A stretch of DNA of 64,000 nt from Alteromonas sp. a30 (GTDB lineage: Bacteria > Pseudomonadota > Gammaproteobacteria > Enterobacterales > Alteromonadaceae). Positions 9,327 to 21,100 of the stretch are shown one piece after another. The translations under genes were made by a program, and so were the position numbers. The notes beneath the pieces were generated by a model that saw only the letters and a program-made list of their open reading frames with translations, ran no database searches and was not told where the DNA came from. The DNA is taken from assembly GCF_026788005.1 (NCBI RefSeq), contig NZ_JABEPE010000004.1, positions 186,001-250,000 of the forward strand, given 5' to 3'. How positions within the stretch are numbered: the stretch's first letter is position 1; each line of letters starts with the position of its first letter.

Positions 9327-9875
9327 TTAGAACGGTTTTCCACCGTTAACCATTAGGTTTCGTGTTCCATAAGAGCCATTGGAATAAAGAACAAAAGACG
9401 CTTCAACAGACAGGGTTGGTTCGGTTACGCACCTGTCAGCCTGCCATGAAATAAGCCCTGAATAGTAGCTTGTACTATTATTATCAAATCTGAAACGACC
9501 AATTTCGAAAGAATTTAATACAGCGGCACCAGTGCCATCACTCTTACGAAGAGGGTTATTCGATGCTGAAAACTTAGCATTGAAGCTCATACCCGTCTCT
9601 GAATCAACTTGAATACCATTCTCATCAAAAAGCTTTAATCGCACATTTACCATGTCGGAACCTATGTTCAACACTCTTAAATCAAAAAATGTGGTCGTTA
9701 CTGTTGTGAAAGGCGGGATCACCATTTCTCGTTTGGAACCCAGCCCATTTACACCGTGAGCTAACGGATAACATTCAATGCCATTTTCTGCTGCTAGATC
9801 AATCTCGGATTGTTGAGCAGTTGCAACCAATGAAAACGCAGTAACCATTGCTACCAATAAGGTACGCTTAAACAT
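9327..9875 (-). CDS. Secreted protein of unknown function
   Basis: A 182-aa protein from the ATG at 9875, which has a GGAG site; an alternative TTG at 9887 adds four residues. A signal peptide covers about residues 1-21 (MFKRTLLVAMVTAFSLVATA). The mature part contains two cysteines, one near its N-terminus (IECYPLAHG) and one later (ADRCVTEP), that could form a disulfide. Hydrophobic/polar alternation suggests a beta-sandwich. No family was recognised. It is a single gene facing the DMT pair. Confidence 0.6.
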   Translation of the reverse strand: MFKRTLLVAMVTAFSLVATAQQSEIDLAAENGIECYPLAHGVNGLGSKREMVIPPFTTVTTTFFDLRVLNIGSDMVNVRLKLFDENGIQVDSETGMSFNAKFSASNNPLRKSDGTGAAVLNSFEIGRFRFDNNSTSYYSGLISWQADRCVTEPTLSVEASFVLYSNGSYGTRNLMVNGGKPF

Positions 9876-10124
9876 ATTTTTCTCCAAAAAATGAATGTCA
9901 TAACAAGAGCCTCACTCCACCTTGGCTCTAGCCGCATATTATAAAGCCGAAGGTAATGGAACAACTCATCCTTGAATCATAACGTTTTACCCTGCAAACA
10001 CTTTCCGGTTTTCTTGCAATGCTGTGGGTTAAAAACGCCCTGATTTAAAACAGGAAATCGAAGCAAAGCGCTGTTGTCAAAAACATAACCAACAAAGCGC
10101 TTTATCAATGCCGCATTCCCCCTT

Positions 10125-10130
10125 TATAAT
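10125..10130 (+). promoter_or_regulatory. Candidate -10 element for ppa
   Basis: A perfect TATAAT lies 55 bp before the pyrophosphatase start. A weak -35 (TTTATC, three of six consensus bases) is 18 bp upstream. The intergenic region from 9876 to 10185 holds no other recognisable element. Confidence 0.45.
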
Positions 10131-10185
10131 TGGGCAATTTTGCGAACTCATTTCTAATTCCAATTACAGTAACTAAGGTATTCAC

Positions 10186-10734
10186 ATGAGCTTAAACGAT
10201 GTGCCAGCTGGCAAACACTTGCCTGATGAAGTTAACGTTATCATTGAAATTCCAGCGCATTCAGACCCAATCAAATATGAAGTTGATAAAGATTCAGGTG
10301 CAATCTTTGTTGACCGCTTCATGGGTACACCAATGCACTACCCTGTTAACTACGGCTATGTTCCTCACACACTTTCTGGTGATGGCGACCCTGCTGATGT
10401 ACTGGTTATTACACCTTTCCCTCTTTTACCGGGCTGTGTGATTGCTTGTCGTCCAATCGGCGTACTCAACATGACTGACGAGTCAGGTAACGACGCAAAA
10501 GTCCTTGCCGTTCCCGTTGATAAATTGTCTGTTTTATACCGTAATGTAAAAGAGCTTTCCGACGTGCCAGAGTCTACGTTAAAGCAAATTGAACACTTCT
10601 TTGCCCACTATAAAGATCTTGAACCAAACAAATGGGTTAAAATCGAAGGTTGGGAAGGTGTTGAAGCAGCGAAGAAGGAAATCTCTGACAGTGTTGAGCG
10701 TTACAACTCAACTGAAGACAAGCCTGCATTCTAA
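10186..10734 (+). CDS. ppa: Inorganic pyrophosphatase (family I)
   Basis: A 182-aa cytoplasmic enzyme, close to the 176 aa of E. coli Ppa. It hydrolyses pyrophosphate to two phosphates and so pulls nucleic acid and protein synthesis forward. The family I metal-binding signature DGDPADVLV is present, as are the conserved [11 protein letters not shown] and WVKIEGWEG segments. An AAGG site precedes the ATG. It is a single gene with its own promoter and terminator. Confidence 0.95.
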   Translation: MSLNDVPAGKHLPDEVNVIIEIPAHSDPIKYEVDKDSGAIFVDRFMGTPMHYPVNYGYVPHTLSGDGDPADVLVITPFPLLPGCVIACRPIGVLNMTDESGNDAKVLAVPVDKLSVLYRNVKELSDVPESTLKQIEHFFAHYKDLEPNKWVKIEGWEGVEAAKKEISDSVERYNSTEDKPAF

Positions 10735-10772
10735 TTCTATTCAAACAAACGCTTTTAGCAGTTTGTTGTTAC

Positions 10773-10804
10773 AAAAAGCATCTCATTTTGGGATGCTTTT
10801 TCTT
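10773..10804 (+). terminator. Rho-independent terminator after ppa
   Basis: AAAAAGCATC (10773-10782) pairs perfectly with GATGCTTTTT (10792-10801) around a 9-nt loop, followed by more T. It lies 38 bp after the ppa stop. Confidence 0.8.
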
Positions 10805-10883
10805 TGCTTCCCTCGGCACTCCTGACTGAATCTATGATAAAGTAAACGTCTTATTTTCCTTCTGTTCAAGGTGGGAGCCGTTA

Positions 10884-12107
10884 ATGAGTCGCCTCGCATC
10901 CATACGAAATAACCCGCAGTTTTTACTGCTCGCCATGGCGTTTGTCATGCCGCTTACGCATTCAGTTTGGCACGCGTTACTAAACAACTTTGTTGTGGAA
11001 AAAGCCAACTTTACAGGTGCAGAAATTGGGATTTTACAGAGCCTTAGAGAGGTTCCCGGCTTTTTGGCGTTTACCGCCGTTTTCGTTTTATTAGCGATAA
11101 AAGAGCAAACATTCGCACTCTTGTCTCTTGCCGTTTTGTCCATTGGTGTAGCCATCACTGGCTTATTTCCTTTTGAAATTGGTTTATACGCCACCACGGT
11201 TTTAATGTCGGTCGGTTTTCATTATTACGAAACCATCAACCAATCGTTAACCCTACAATGGCTCCCCAAGGATAAAAGCGCGCATTTTATGGGAACACAG
11301 CTTGCCGTAAAATCATTCGCGTCGCTATTTGCCTATGCATCTATTTGGGTACTCATGGAATGGCTAGGCATGAGTTATAGCACGACCTACATGCTCGCAG
11401 GTGGGATTGGCTTTATTATTATTGTGGCGCTATGGGTAAGTTTCCCACAGTTTAAACAGGTTTCTCAGCAACACAAACATATGGTGCTACGCAAACGCTA
11501 TTGGCTGTACTACGCGTTGGTTTTCTTTAGCGGTGCACGCCGTCAGATTTTTGTGGTATTTGCCGCCTTTATGATGGTTGAAAAGTTCGAATATTCCGTT
11601 GGAGACATCAGTTTGCTGTTTATGATCAACTATGTCTTTAACTTGTTTTTTGCAGCCAAAATCGGCAAGTGGATCCACAAGGTAGGCGAACGCAACGCTT
11701 TGATGTGTGAATATATTGGGCTCATTATTCTTTTTATCTGTTACGGCCTAGTAGAAAATAGCTACATTGCAGGCACATTGTACGTTATCGACCATCTGTT
11801 CTTTGCTATGGCGATTGCCATTAAAACCTATTTCCAGAAAATCGCCGACCATAAAGATATTGCCTCAACGGCCGGTGTTAGTTTCACGATTAATCATATA
11901 GCAGCGGTCGTCATTCCTGCTCTATTAGGCATTGTCTGGTTAACCTCACCAAGTGCCGTATTTTATTTTGGAGCCGGCTTTGCTGTTTGTTCGTTAATTT
12001 TATCAATGAATATTCCTTTATCACCGGATGAAGGCAACGAAGTCGTCAAAAACCCGATGGGCTGGGCAAACATCGCCCCCCCTAAACCCCAACCGGAGAG
12101 CCATTAA
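10884..12107 (+). CDS. MFS-type membrane protein
   Basis: A 407-aa protein with about twelve predicted membrane segments and a short polar C-terminal tail (NPMGWANIAPPKP). The overall pattern is of the major facilitator superfamily: an interdomain cytoplasmic loop near residues 195-215 and a basic loop before each half. Motif A is weak. The substrate is unknown. Its stop overlaps the start of the DUF3299 gene by one base (TAATG), so the two proteins are translated together and may act together. Confidence 0.7.
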   Translation: MSRLASIRNNPQFLLLAMAFVMPLTHSVWHALLNNFVVEKANFTGAEIGILQSLREVPGFLAFTAVFVLLAIKEQTFALLSLAVLSIGVAITGLFPFEIGLYATTVLMSVGFHYYETINQSLTLQWLPKDKSAHFMGTQLAVKSFASLFAYASIWVLMEWLGMSYSTTYMLAGGIGFIIIVALWVSFPQFKQVSQQHKHMVLRKRYWLYYALVFFSGARRQIFVVFAAFMMVEKFEYSVGDISLLFMINYVFNLFFAAKIGKWIHKVGERNALMCEYIGLIILFICYGLVENSYIAGTLYVIDHLFFAMAIAIKTYFQKIADHKDIASTAGVSFTINHIAAVVIPALLGIVWLTSPSAVFYFGAGFAVCSLILSMNIPLSPDEGNEVVKNPMGWANIAPPKPQPESH

Positions 12108-12571
12108 TGCGGTACTTAGTCTTATTCTTTAGCATCATTCTAGTCAGTTCCTTTTCTTGGGCTAAGCCTACGGAATTGTATTGGGAGGATTTGGCACCAA
12201 AGGATTACGTTATTCCTGATGCTCCGCAGCTCGATCACAATAAATCTATGGCTCAGCAAAGCCCGAATGCACCAACACTTCCTGAGCTGAATGGTAAAGA
12301 AGTCAAAATTCCGGGGTTTGTTGTACCACTGGAAGGCGATGATCAAACTCTTACTGAATTTTTACTGGTACCTTATTTCGGAGCTTGTATTCACGTTCCA
12401 CCACCACCTTCAAACCAAATTGTTTACGTGAAATTTGAAAAAGGTGTGCCTGTAGATAGCTTATATGATGCCGTCTGGGTTCACGGAACACTATCAACGG
12501 AAGGTTGGCAAGGAGACATTGCCACAGTGGGCTACAGCATGAAGGGAATTGGCGTTACACCATTCGAATAA
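12107..12571 (+). CDS. DUF3299-family exported protein
   Basis: A 154-aa protein with a signal peptide (residues 1-19, cleavage near SWA-KP). The body matches the DUF3299 pattern: WEDLAP near the mature N-terminus, KIPGFVVPLE, TEFLLVPYFGACIHVPPPP and VWVHGTL. The ACIHVPPPP segment with its Cys and His could bind a metal, which is an inference. The start overlaps the preceding MFS gene stop. Family function is not established; members are often found near membrane transporters. Confidence 0.8.
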   Translation: MRYLVLFFSIILVSSFSWAKPTELYWEDLAPKDYVIPDAPQLDHNKSMAQQSPNAPTLPELNGKEVKIPGFVVPLEGDDQTLTEFLLVPYFGACIHVPPPPSNQIVYVKFEKGVPVDSLYDAVWVHGTLSTEGWQGDIATVGYSMKGIGVTPFE

Positions 12572-12629
12572 CGAGTAACGCCTTTATCTAACTATTTATT
12601 TTCAGACCTAAAGTTGTGGCTTATTTCGT

Positions 12630-14282
12630 TTATTTAATTGAAAAGTAAGCCACATCCTCACGCAACTTTGTTGACAAAGAACTAAGTGATTTCGTTGCTT
12701 CGTTGTTTTTCTGTAATGACGAAATGGAGTCCTGAGACATTTGATTAATGTCTTCCATCACTTGGCTAATATCCTCTAAAGACCTAATCTGTTCTGCCAT
12801 AGACGAGGTGACTAGCTTCGCGTTGCGTAATGAATTCGACGCTTGTTGCTCTATGCTTTCTAACAAGTCATTGGTTTTACTTGTCAATACACGCCCATTT
12901 TCAACCAGTGGTTGGGTTTTTTCCATTGCGCTTACCGATGCCGCTGTTTCTTTTTGCACTTCCATAATCATTTTTTCGATTTGGCTAGTGGCATCGCCTG
13001 TACGCTTCGCTAATTCACGTACTTCGTCGGCAACCACTGCGAAGCCACGCCCGGACTCCCCCGCTCTTGCCGCCTCAATTGCCGCGTTTAGTGCTAACAA
13101 GTTGGTCTGTTCGGAAATATCGCTGATAACATTCGTTATGCTACCGATTTTGCTCGATGTATCCGACAGTTTGCGAATTTGGTTCACGGTGTGTTCTACC
13201 GTTTGTGAAATGCGCTCAATTTCCTGCGCGCTCAGCTCAATAGAGTTTTTACTTTCTAAAGTGTAATCCGTGGTGGAAGATGAGTTATCCTCCGTTTGCT
13301 GGGCAACCTCAGACACCTGTCCCAAACCTTCTCGAATCGTAGCTAGCCGTTTAGTTGCCGATTCCGTTAAGTTTGCTTGTTTCTTAGCAGCATTGAAAAC
13401 CTGAGAAGAGCCAGTAACAACCTTGTCCGTTTGCTCCGAAAGCTCATCAGACGCATTCACAATATCTCTAACGATACTACCAAGTTTGTCGCGCATCGTT
13501 GCCAAGGAGGAAAGCAAGCTGTCTTTGGTAGAAGATTGAATCTTCACCGTGAGGTTTCCATTTGCCATTTCTGACAATGAATCTGCGGCTTCATAGGGCT
13601 CTCCACCCAACGACCAAATGATGCTTTTCTCGATCACTTTAGCAACAATAATGCCGATAACAATCGCAATCGCACTGAGGATCATCATCAACGACTGAAA
13701 CCCATCTGCCACCTCTCGCGCCTTCGGCGTGGCTTCTTTATTGACGGTTTCTTGGTAATCAATAAACTCATTAATAGCGGCAAGCCAATTAATAAATGCA
13801 GGTCGTGCTTTGCTCATTAATAAAGCTTGTGCTTGTTGTGGCTGTTTATTTCTGGAAAGCTGGATGATTTGCTGGATAAGAGGCAAAGTTTCTTTTTGAA
13901 TGGCGTCTATTCTGTCAAGTATTTTTAGCTCTTTGGAGGTAAAACTAAACCCACTTGAAATCATTTTATTAATATTTACTTCTGATTCTTTGTAGAATTG
14001 ATCTAATGCTTCAATTTCATCAACAAAGTTATCAAGCGCGCGACTATTATCTGCCAAGACAACATCTCTTATTGCAATAGCTCTATCGTGAACACTTCCT
14101 CTAAAATTAATAGCATGGCGCTGCTTCACTGAATTAATGTCGGTTATTTCCGTTAATGTTTCATTAATAAAGTTAACCTTATTAATGCCAAGAACGGTCA
14201 AAACCACCATTAAAAAAAGGATAAAACCAAAACCTATAGTCAAGCGTCTTTGTACAGGCATACTTTCAATATGAAGTAGCAT
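12630..14282 (-). CDS. Methyl-accepting chemotaxis protein
   Basis: A 550-aa protein from the ATG at 14282; an upstream TTG adds four residues. A membrane anchor lies at about residues 12-32, a four-helix-bundle type periplasmic sensor region at about 33-185, and a second membrane segment at 195-215. A HAMP-like region with the LGGEP variant follows. The rest is a long cytoplasmic signalling domain with the highly conserved hairpin tip around [20 protein letters not shown]. It should relay a ligand signal to CheA/CheW; the ligand is unknown. No chemotaxis genes adjoin it. Confidence 0.92.
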   Translation of the reverse strand: MLLHIESMPVQRRLTIGFGFILFLMVVLTVLGINKVNFINETLTEITDINSVKQRHAINFRGSVHDRAIAIRDVVLADNSRALDNFVDEIEALDQFYKESEVNINKMISSGFSFTSKELKILDRIDAIQKETLPLIQQIIQLSRNKQPQQAQALLMSKARPAFINWLAAINEFIDYQETVNKEATPKAREVADGFQSLMMILSAIAIVIGIIVAKVIEKSIIWSLGGEPYEAADSLSEMANGNLTVKIQSSTKDSLLSSLATMRDKLGSIVRDIVNASDELSEQTDKVVTGSSQVFNAAKKQANLTESATKRLATIREGLGQVSEVAQQTEDNSSSTTDYTLESKNSIELSAQEIERISQTVEHTVNQIRKLSDTSSKIGSITNVISDISEQTNLLALNAAIEAARAGESGRGFAVVADEVRELAKRTGDATSQIEKMIMEVQKETAASVSAMEKTQPLVENGRVLTSKTNDLLESIEQQASNSLRNAKLVTSSMAEQIRSLEDISQVMEDINQMSQDSISSLQKNNEATKSLSSLSTKLREDVAYFSIK

Positions 14283-14613
14283 CGTGTTCCCCAAATAGTC
14301 CAGTTTTTATTAGTTTTTTAGCTAACTTATTGCTAGAAAAGCGCAAAGTCAAACTGCATTTTTTCTTTACTTAATGCCTGGAAGAAGCAAGGTATTCCCC
14401 AATCGAATATGCGAGAAAATAAGCTACCTTGGATAGAAAAATAAGATTAAAAATAGCGATTAATTATTTAAAGTAACCAAATTACTGATTTCAAAATTTT
14501 TCGGAGAAAATTTCCGCGCCAACAGCATTAAGCGAAAATGTTACTTTTTTTCACCCACCCACATGATGCGGAAATTCTCCCAAATAAATCATGAATTGAC
14601 ATCAAATGACAGA
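14283..14613. other. Intergenic region upstream of the chemoreceptor
   Basis: About 330 bp of AT-rich DNA between the end of the TonB receptor gene and the start of the chemoreceptor gene, both on the minus strand. It presumably holds the chemoreceptor promoter. No clear flagellar-type promoter, operator or small gene was identified. Confidence 0.4.
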
Positions 14614-17022
14614 TTAGAAACTTGCTTTTACCTTACCGTAGTAATAGACGCCATTATAGCCATAGGGTGACGCAGAACTATAAGGAAATATGCCATTAAA
14701 GTTATTCTGTTCGATAACACGGTCTGGAGTTTCATCAAATAAATTATTTGCGCCCAGTGCAAACTGCCAATTCTCAGTAAGTGCATACCGAATTTCCACA
14801 TCGACTTCTGTTTCTGAACCATAAGTTTGGTCGCGAGTTGGATCGGTTGAGTGGCGAGTGGTTAGTTCTCCGTGATGACGGAATATCAAAGAGCCACCCC
14901 ATTTGCCGCCTTGCAAACTAATGCCGAGATTACCTTTGTTCTCCGGTTGCGCTTCTTCTATTAACGCCAGTTCTGTACGACCAAAACGACGCGCATTCGG
15001 GCCGAGAGGCTCTAACTCTGGTGGATTTTCAGCAATCCGAGTAATATCCACATCGTTAAAATTCATGCCTAATGTGATATTCGCGTTCCAAGTATCGTTT
15101 AATGTCCATAAATAACTAGCAACAAAGTCAACACCTGTGGTTTCCGTATCAATGGCGTTGGTAAAGTAACGCCCACCATTCACACCAAAGTTACCATTTG
15201 CTTCTAAAATAGCTTGTACCGCATCGCCACGAATATTGTCGGAGAGCACAATGCGATCATCAATATCAATGCGGTAGTAATCGATGGAAATTTCCAGTTC
15301 AGGAATAGGTGCATACACAATACCGGCGCTGTAGTTAATCGACTCTTCCGCATCGAGCGGCTCTGCACCAAGGGCGATAGCGGCAGGATCGTTTACTCTG
15401 AAGGTCTTCACTTCGTTTGGAATATTGTCGATAAACACCGTTGCTGTTGTCGCATAATTAATTTGCGCTAGTGACGGCGCACGGAAACCACTACTAATAG
15501 CGGAACGCAATGACACACTGTCCGATAGCTGATAATGCAGTGCCAACTTACCATTTAGGGTAGTGCCAAAATCGCTGAAATCCTCAAAACGAATGGCAGA
15601 TGAAATCAATAGTTCATCCGTTAGGTAATTATCAAACTGTGCGTAAACTGCATAACTATCGCGGGAGTTGTCGCTGGCATCGCTTGGGCGAAAACCCGGA
15701 AATACTTGAGAGCCAACGGCAGCAGTACCGCCAAATTGATTCGCTACACCGCCATTAATGTAAGACGCTTCTTCCCCAGCTTGAATCTTGTAAGTTTCAT
15801 CGCGATATTCTGCCCCAAACGCCATATTTAGAGGGTTATTCAAGCCAATATCAGCGCTGGTGGTCATATCAAAATTCACCGTGAATTGTTCGAATTCTAA
15901 TGTTCCGGCATCAAATGATGTTTGGCTTTGTGCGCCTAAAGATGTGTTCAAACTGTTATTAACGCCGAATTCAAATTCATTGCTGCCGTAAGTCACACTA
16001 AAGTCGTAAGTGGTTTCACCCGGCTCGTATTTAAAGCCCAATGTTGTGGCATAGTCAGTGACGTCCGATACAATCAGGGGAAGGAAGCCGTCGGGGTAAA
16101 TCTCAGGCACATTTCGGCTATCTTGGGCGCGACGATAAAATCCCCCCGATTCACCATCGCGCGCTTCGTAGCTAGCGTTAAAGTAAAATTGGCTCGCGTC
16201 CGTATAGTTATAACCCGAATTAACAAAGATGCTATCAGATTCAACATCTGCATCACCAAAACGATGGTTTAAACGATCGAATTCGGCTTCTCTTGGATCT
16301 GCCTCACCATCAATTTCTACGTATTGTTGACGCGGATCCAGCCCCGCGCGATTGGTGGGCGCTTTGTTACGATGCTGCGCGGCAAAATGCACGAAACCAA
16401 TATCGCTGGCAAAACCAATGTTGCCCTGAATCGTGCTAGAGTTACCGTCACCTTCACCGTAAGCCCCATAATTCCATGAGGCTTCTTTTTTCACATCATC
16501 ACGCAAAACAATGTTAATGACGCCAGCAATAGCATCAGAACCATATTGTGCAGCCGCGCCATCACGTAACACCTCAATTCGCTTAATCATATTTGCAGGA
16601 ATAGTGTTGAGGTCGACCGCGCTTGAACCTCGTCCAACGGAACCGTTTACATTTACCACCGCAGATGTGTGGCGACGTTTACCATTCACTAGCACCAATA
16701 CCTGATCAGGGCTCATCCCGCGTAATGTTGCTGGGCGCACATGGTCTGTACCATCAGTAACAGAAGGTCGAGGGAAATTATAAGACGGCACTAACGATGC
16801 CACCATTTGGTTTAATTCAGTAAAGCCTGTATTGGAAAGTTCTTCAGCGGAAATAAGGTCGACGGGAACGGGCGAATCCCCAATAGAACGCAACGGTGTG
16901 CGCATACCAACAACTGCGATTTTTTCAACACTGTCGGCCTGCGACGAGCTGGTAGACTGCGCGTAAGTCATGGGTGTTGCACCAAATGCCGCGAGCATCA
17001 TAATTGTGATTTTATTTTTCAT
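14614..17022 (-). CDS. TonB-dependent outer-membrane receptor
   Basis: An 802-aa protein with a signal peptide (residues 1-21). Residues about 35-165 are the plug domain, with IEVLRDGAAAQYGSDAIAGV near its end. The remainder is a 22-strand beta-barrel ending in an aromatic residue (VKASF), the outer-membrane insertion signal. It imports a substrate with energy from TonB-ExbBD. The plug is typical of the large marine receptor group that takes up carbohydrates or peptides rather than of a known siderophore receptor, but the substrate is unknown. A candidate operator lies in its upstream region at 17116-17133. Confidence 0.9.
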   Translation of the reverse strand: MKNKITIMMLAAFGATPMTYAQSTSSSQADSVEKIAVVGMRTPLRSIGDSPVPVDLISAEELSNTGFTELNQMVASLVPSYNFPRPSVTDGTDHVRPATLRGMSPDQVLVLVNGKRRHTSAVVNVNGSVGRGSSAVDLNTIPANMIKRIEVLRDGAAAQYGSDAIAGVINIVLRDDVKKEASWNYGAYGEGDGNSSTIQGNIGFASDIGFVHFAAQHRNKAPTNRAGLDPRQQYVEIDGEADPREAEFDRLNHRFGDADVESDSIFVNSGYNYTDASQFYFNASYEARDGESGGFYRRAQDSRNVPEIYPDGFLPLIVSDVTDYATTLGFKYEPGETTYDFSVTYGSNEFEFGVNNSLNTSLGAQSQTSFDAGTLEFEQFTVNFDMTTSADIGLNNPLNMAFGAEYRDETYKIQAGEEASYINGGVANQFGGTAAVGSQVFPGFRPSDASDNSRDSYAVYAQFDNYLTDELLISSAIRFEDFSDFGTTLNGKLALHYQLSDSVSLRSAISSGFRAPSLAQINYATTATVFIDNIPNEVKTFRVNDPAAIALGAEPLDAEESINYSAGIVYAPIPELEISIDYYRIDIDDRIVLSDNIRGDAVQAILEANGNFGVNGGRYFTNAIDTETTGVDFVASYLWTLNDTWNANITLGMNFNDVDITRIAENPPELEPLGPNARRFGRTELALIEEAQPENKGNLGISLQGGKWGGSLIFRHHGELTTRHSTDPTRDQTYGSETEVDVEIRYALTENWQFALGANNLFDETPDRVIEQNNFNGIFPYSSASPYGYNGVYYYGKVKASF

Positions 17023-17351
17023 AGGTGTGCTTTTAGTTCTCGATAAAATGGCTCTAAAACGCTTTTCAGAACGGACAAAGACTCAGGAAGAACCGGAAAG
17101 TAAAACAAACCACGCTGGCATAGTATAATGCCAAAATGGTCAACTATTTAGGCGCAAAGATAACAGGATGAAATTGGCTATGGTAGCAACACGTTAGCGG
17201 CTATTTTTACTACTCAGGTGAAAAAGTTATAAGGCGACATCAGTAGGTTGAAGCATAAGGCTTCTTATATGATGTCAGACTATTGGAATCTTCACCGTTA
17301 CATATGCACTAAATACCTATAACACTCAATAAAAACAACAGGTTAAAAGAA
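17023..17351. other. Divergent intergenic region
   Basis: About 330 bp between the divergent starts of the TonB receptor (minus) and a secreted protein (plus). It contains the inverted repeat described at 17116-17133. Nothing else was recognised. Confidence 0.5.
17116..17133. promoter_or_regulatory. Candidate operator overlapping a -10 element
   Basis: TGGCAT and ATGCCA form a perfect inverted repeat with a 6-nt spacer. A TATAAT sequence (17124-17129, plus strand) overlaps the spacer and right arm, and the minus strand reads TATACT. A dimeric repressor here could control the receptor, the divergent gene, or both. The regulator is not identified. Confidence 0.4.
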
Positions 17352-17975
17352 ATGAACACCAATCTTAAACACCCTTGGGTTTTGCTCTCTCTCTTCATTA
17401 GTACGCTTAGTTTTTCGGCCTCATCCAGCGCTGACAATGAACGACCTAAACCAGCAGTGCCAAAGGTAACAGCACAAGTGCAATTCACGGATGCCATCAA
17501 AGAACATTGCGGTAAGGCTTACGCAGGAAAAGTAAAAGTCGATAATCAACCTAGCGCAGCATTTACCAACAAATCATTGGTGATGCATGTGATGAAGTGT
17601 GAAGAAAACCGGGTTTATATACCGTTTCACGTTGGTAACGACCATTCTCGCACTTGGATCCTTACGCATACAGGCTCAGGATTAAGTTTAAAACACGACC
17701 ATCGTAAACCTTCTGGCAAAGAAGATAACCTAACCCAATATGGCGGCCACACCATAAACGCAGGCTGGCCACAAATTCAATCCTTTCCGGCAGATGCATT
17801 TACCCAAGAATTATTCGCGAATTTAGGTTTACCACAATCCATTGGCAATACATGGCACATGTATATTTATCCTGAAAAGTTCACCTATCGACTAACACGC
17901 GAAGGCCGAGAGTTTAGTGTCGAGTTTGATTTAACTAAACCTATCGCATTGCCGCCAACGCCTTGGGGCTATTGA
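17352..17975 (+). CDS. Secreted protein of unknown function
   Basis: A 207-aa protein with a signal peptide (residues 1-27). The mature part has two cysteines (EHCGKAY and MKCEENR). A His/Asp-rich segment (HVGNDHSRTWILTHTGSGL followed by KHDHR) could bind a metal, as an inference. The C-terminal half (YIYPEKFTYRLTREGREF) is predicted beta-rich. No named family was recognised. It is divergent from the TonB receptor. Confidence 0.6.
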   Translation: MNTNLKHPWVLLSLFISTLSFSASSSADNERPKPAVPKVTAQVQFTDAIKEHCGKAYAGKVKVDNQPSAAFTNKSLVMHVMKCEENRVYIPFHVGNDHSRTWILTHTGSGLSLKHDHRKPSGKEDNLTQYGGHTINAGWPQIQSFPADAFTQELFANLGLPQSIGNTWHMYIYPEKFTYRLTREGREFSVEFDLTKPIALPPTPWGY

Positions 17976-18111
17976 TTTAAGCATTGATTATTCATCATAA
18001 AGGATGCGTTGCTCTAGGGTCGCGGCGCTTGATTTTGTTAGCAAAGGTACTCACTATTAACGCTATGATATTGACTTCCCTTAAAGCGAAATTAACCAAT
18101 CAGGCGGCTCC

Positions 18112-21100
18112 TTGACGCTGTTTACATTGGTCGGACTAACGACCACTGTTATAGTCTTTCTTATTTTTGATTTCGCCACGCAGCTTGATATGAGTCAGGC
18201 TGCGCTTAATCAGGCATTTCATATTGCTTGCACGTTGGTGCTGCTTGTTACTTTGGCATTTGTTCCCCGAAAGTCAGAGATGCTTCCGATCCGTTTTTTC
18301 TGGTTTTGTATCAACGTAGCGCTTGCTTGTTGGTTATTTACCAAAATCGGTTTGTTGATAGCCCACCAGCTTGATGTTGCTGAAAACATCTATTTGTTTG
18401 CCGACTACGGTTACTTTGCTTATTTCCTCGTGATGGTGTTTTCACTGTTGCTATATAATTCGGCACATCATCAGGATAACAAACAGCTTTCGCTCAGAGC
18501 ATCCATCCGTCAATATGGCGCACTTGTGTTTATGGGCATGATGTTTGTGTATTTGGTGATTATTCCCAGTCAAAGCCAAAGCCATGAGTTTACCCAGCAT
18601 TTTTCGTCTTTTTTGTTCTTTATGTTGATGGATGCTTACTTAGTGCTGGCTTTTTACTCGCAATCAAAAGCGTCTGAGCGTCAGGACTGGAATCGTCGCT
18701 TCTTATTCTTAAGCTTTTCCTTTGTCTGTTTTTTTATTCTGGACTTTTTGGAACTCATGTCTCGTTCTCAGGTGTTACCTCCCCAAGGGCAACATTGGGT
18801 CTCGCTGCTTTGGTTCAGCCCTTACTTTTTTCTCGCTTATGCTCTTAAGCAAGCACCTTCACTCACGAAGCTTAAACCGCAAAATCCACCTAGCTGGCTA
18901 CCTCAGCCGGAATTAATGATGCTGCCGCTTCTCCCTTTGATACATTTTGCAGGTTATTTTGCCGGCGCTTTCGAGGAAGAGCTTCGCGAAATTAGGGAAA
19001 TAATATTGGTTATGTGGATCACTTTTTATTGCCTAATTATTTATCTCCTTGATAAACAACAGGGCTCATTCAGTTCCCCTAGAAACCATAACGAAAACGA
19101 CAAACACGCGCCCTCCTCGCAAGCCCCTAAACTTGAGGTTGCCAACTCACGCTCAAGCCAGATATCGCTCAATGGCGTTCCCTTTGCTTGTTTAATCTTG
19201 GATAACAAAGGCAAGATTGAAGCCGCTAACGATGCAGTCACCCCCCTTACCGGTTATCAATCTTCCGAGTTAACCGGTGTATTCTTCAACGCGTTGTTGT
19301 CCAACGATGAGCCTTTAGAAAGCATTTTTCGGTTTGCCGAAGGAACTTTTTCTGAGTCCAAGCTGGTTACATCTCATACTCGAGAAGTACGCTTACAACA
19401 TCGCTCTGGACGCATTCTTTATTGCTATATTCGCTTTGCAGAGGTCCTTGAAAACCAATATTCCGTATGCTTGATAGACATCACCAAGCTGCATGAAGCG
19501 GAAGCACAAGCTTTGAGTATAAAAGACAAATTCCTTGCCAATATTACCCATGAGTTCAGAACCCCGCTGACACTCATTCAAGGCGCAATAGAGGAAGGGG
19601 AAGATAAAATTCAAGAAAGTGCGTTGAAACACCGTTTTGCAGTGGCAAAAAGCAATGTTTATCACATTCTAAAAATGGTTGAGCAACTGCTGAATTTATC
19701 CAAAATTACCAGCGCTCCCAAACTGGTTAAAACTGTGCAACCCGCTTCTGAAATCATCAAACAGTGCTGTTTACAATTTTTGCATTTGTGCCAACAAAAA
19801 CGCATTGATTTTCAATATCAATTAATAGAGAAATGTTGGGTGGAAGCACATGAGGACTCACTCCAGCAAATTCTATTTAATCTCCTCAGCAACGCCTATA
19901 AATACACGCCGGAAGGAGGTGAAATTCGGCTTGTAACCACGTTAAGCACGGACAAAATACAGATCGAAATAACCGACACTGGCTGCGGCATGACACAAGA
20001 GGAACAAACTCGCTTATTTGAACGCTTTCAGCGCGCTGACATCAGTAAGCATTCTTCTACTTTTGGCATGGGCATTGGGCTTGCACTAATCAGCGAACTT
20101 GTGCAACTGCATCAATGGCGCATTCAAGTCCAGTCGGAAGTTCACCAAGGAAGTTGCTTCACTTTGACTCTCCCCGTAACCGCTGAACCTGACAATGCAG
20201 AGGTAAAGGTAAAAGCGGTATCGTTTGATGCATCACACCACGCTACATCACGCCAAGCGGCTGAGAATAAGCCTAAAGCCGAACTTACTAACACCTCGGT
20301 AATCACGCAAGATAACCGTTTGCTGATCGTTGAAGATAACCTTGATATGCAAGATTACTTGCGCCATTTGCTCAGCGAACATTATCAGCTTGAAGTCATT
20401 GGCACGGGTGAAGCGGGTTGCCATTATGCCGAAGAAGCCATTCCAGATTTGATTATTTGTGATTTGATGCTGCCAGATATTTCTGGTTATCAGGTGGTTG
20501 AACGCATTAAACAAAATCCACATACGCAACATATTCCTATTTTAATGCTAACGGCAAAATCAGATATTGAGAGCAAACTCGCCGGTTTGGAGAATCGCGC
20601 AGACGATTACCTCACCAAACCGTTTCATTACAAAGAGCTGCAACTGCGCCTTCAAAACCTATTAAGCATTCGAGAAAAAATTCAAATTTTACTACGCCAG
20701 CAATTGAATCAAAATGTGCTTGCTAAGGCCAAAACCGATGCGTTGCCTGATGCCTTGCCTCAATCAGACGTTAATCCACATCAAGACTTCTTAAGCAAAT
20801 TACAAACCGTTGCTCATCAACATTACTCAGACTGCGAATTTGGTTTGAGTTTGTTGGCTTCGGGGATGGCCATGTCGGAGCGACAATTACAAAGACGATT
20901 AAAAGCCTCTTTAGGTATGACACCCGGTGAATATATTCGCGAGTACCGCCTCATTCAATCTCGCTCTTTGCTGCATCAAGGGTTTAATGTAGGGCAAGTA
21001 TCTGATGCTGTTGGATTTTCTGATCCCGCATACTTTGCGCGATGCTTCAAACAATGGCTTGGCTGCACACCGAGCGATTACCAGAAGCAGGCTCATCAAG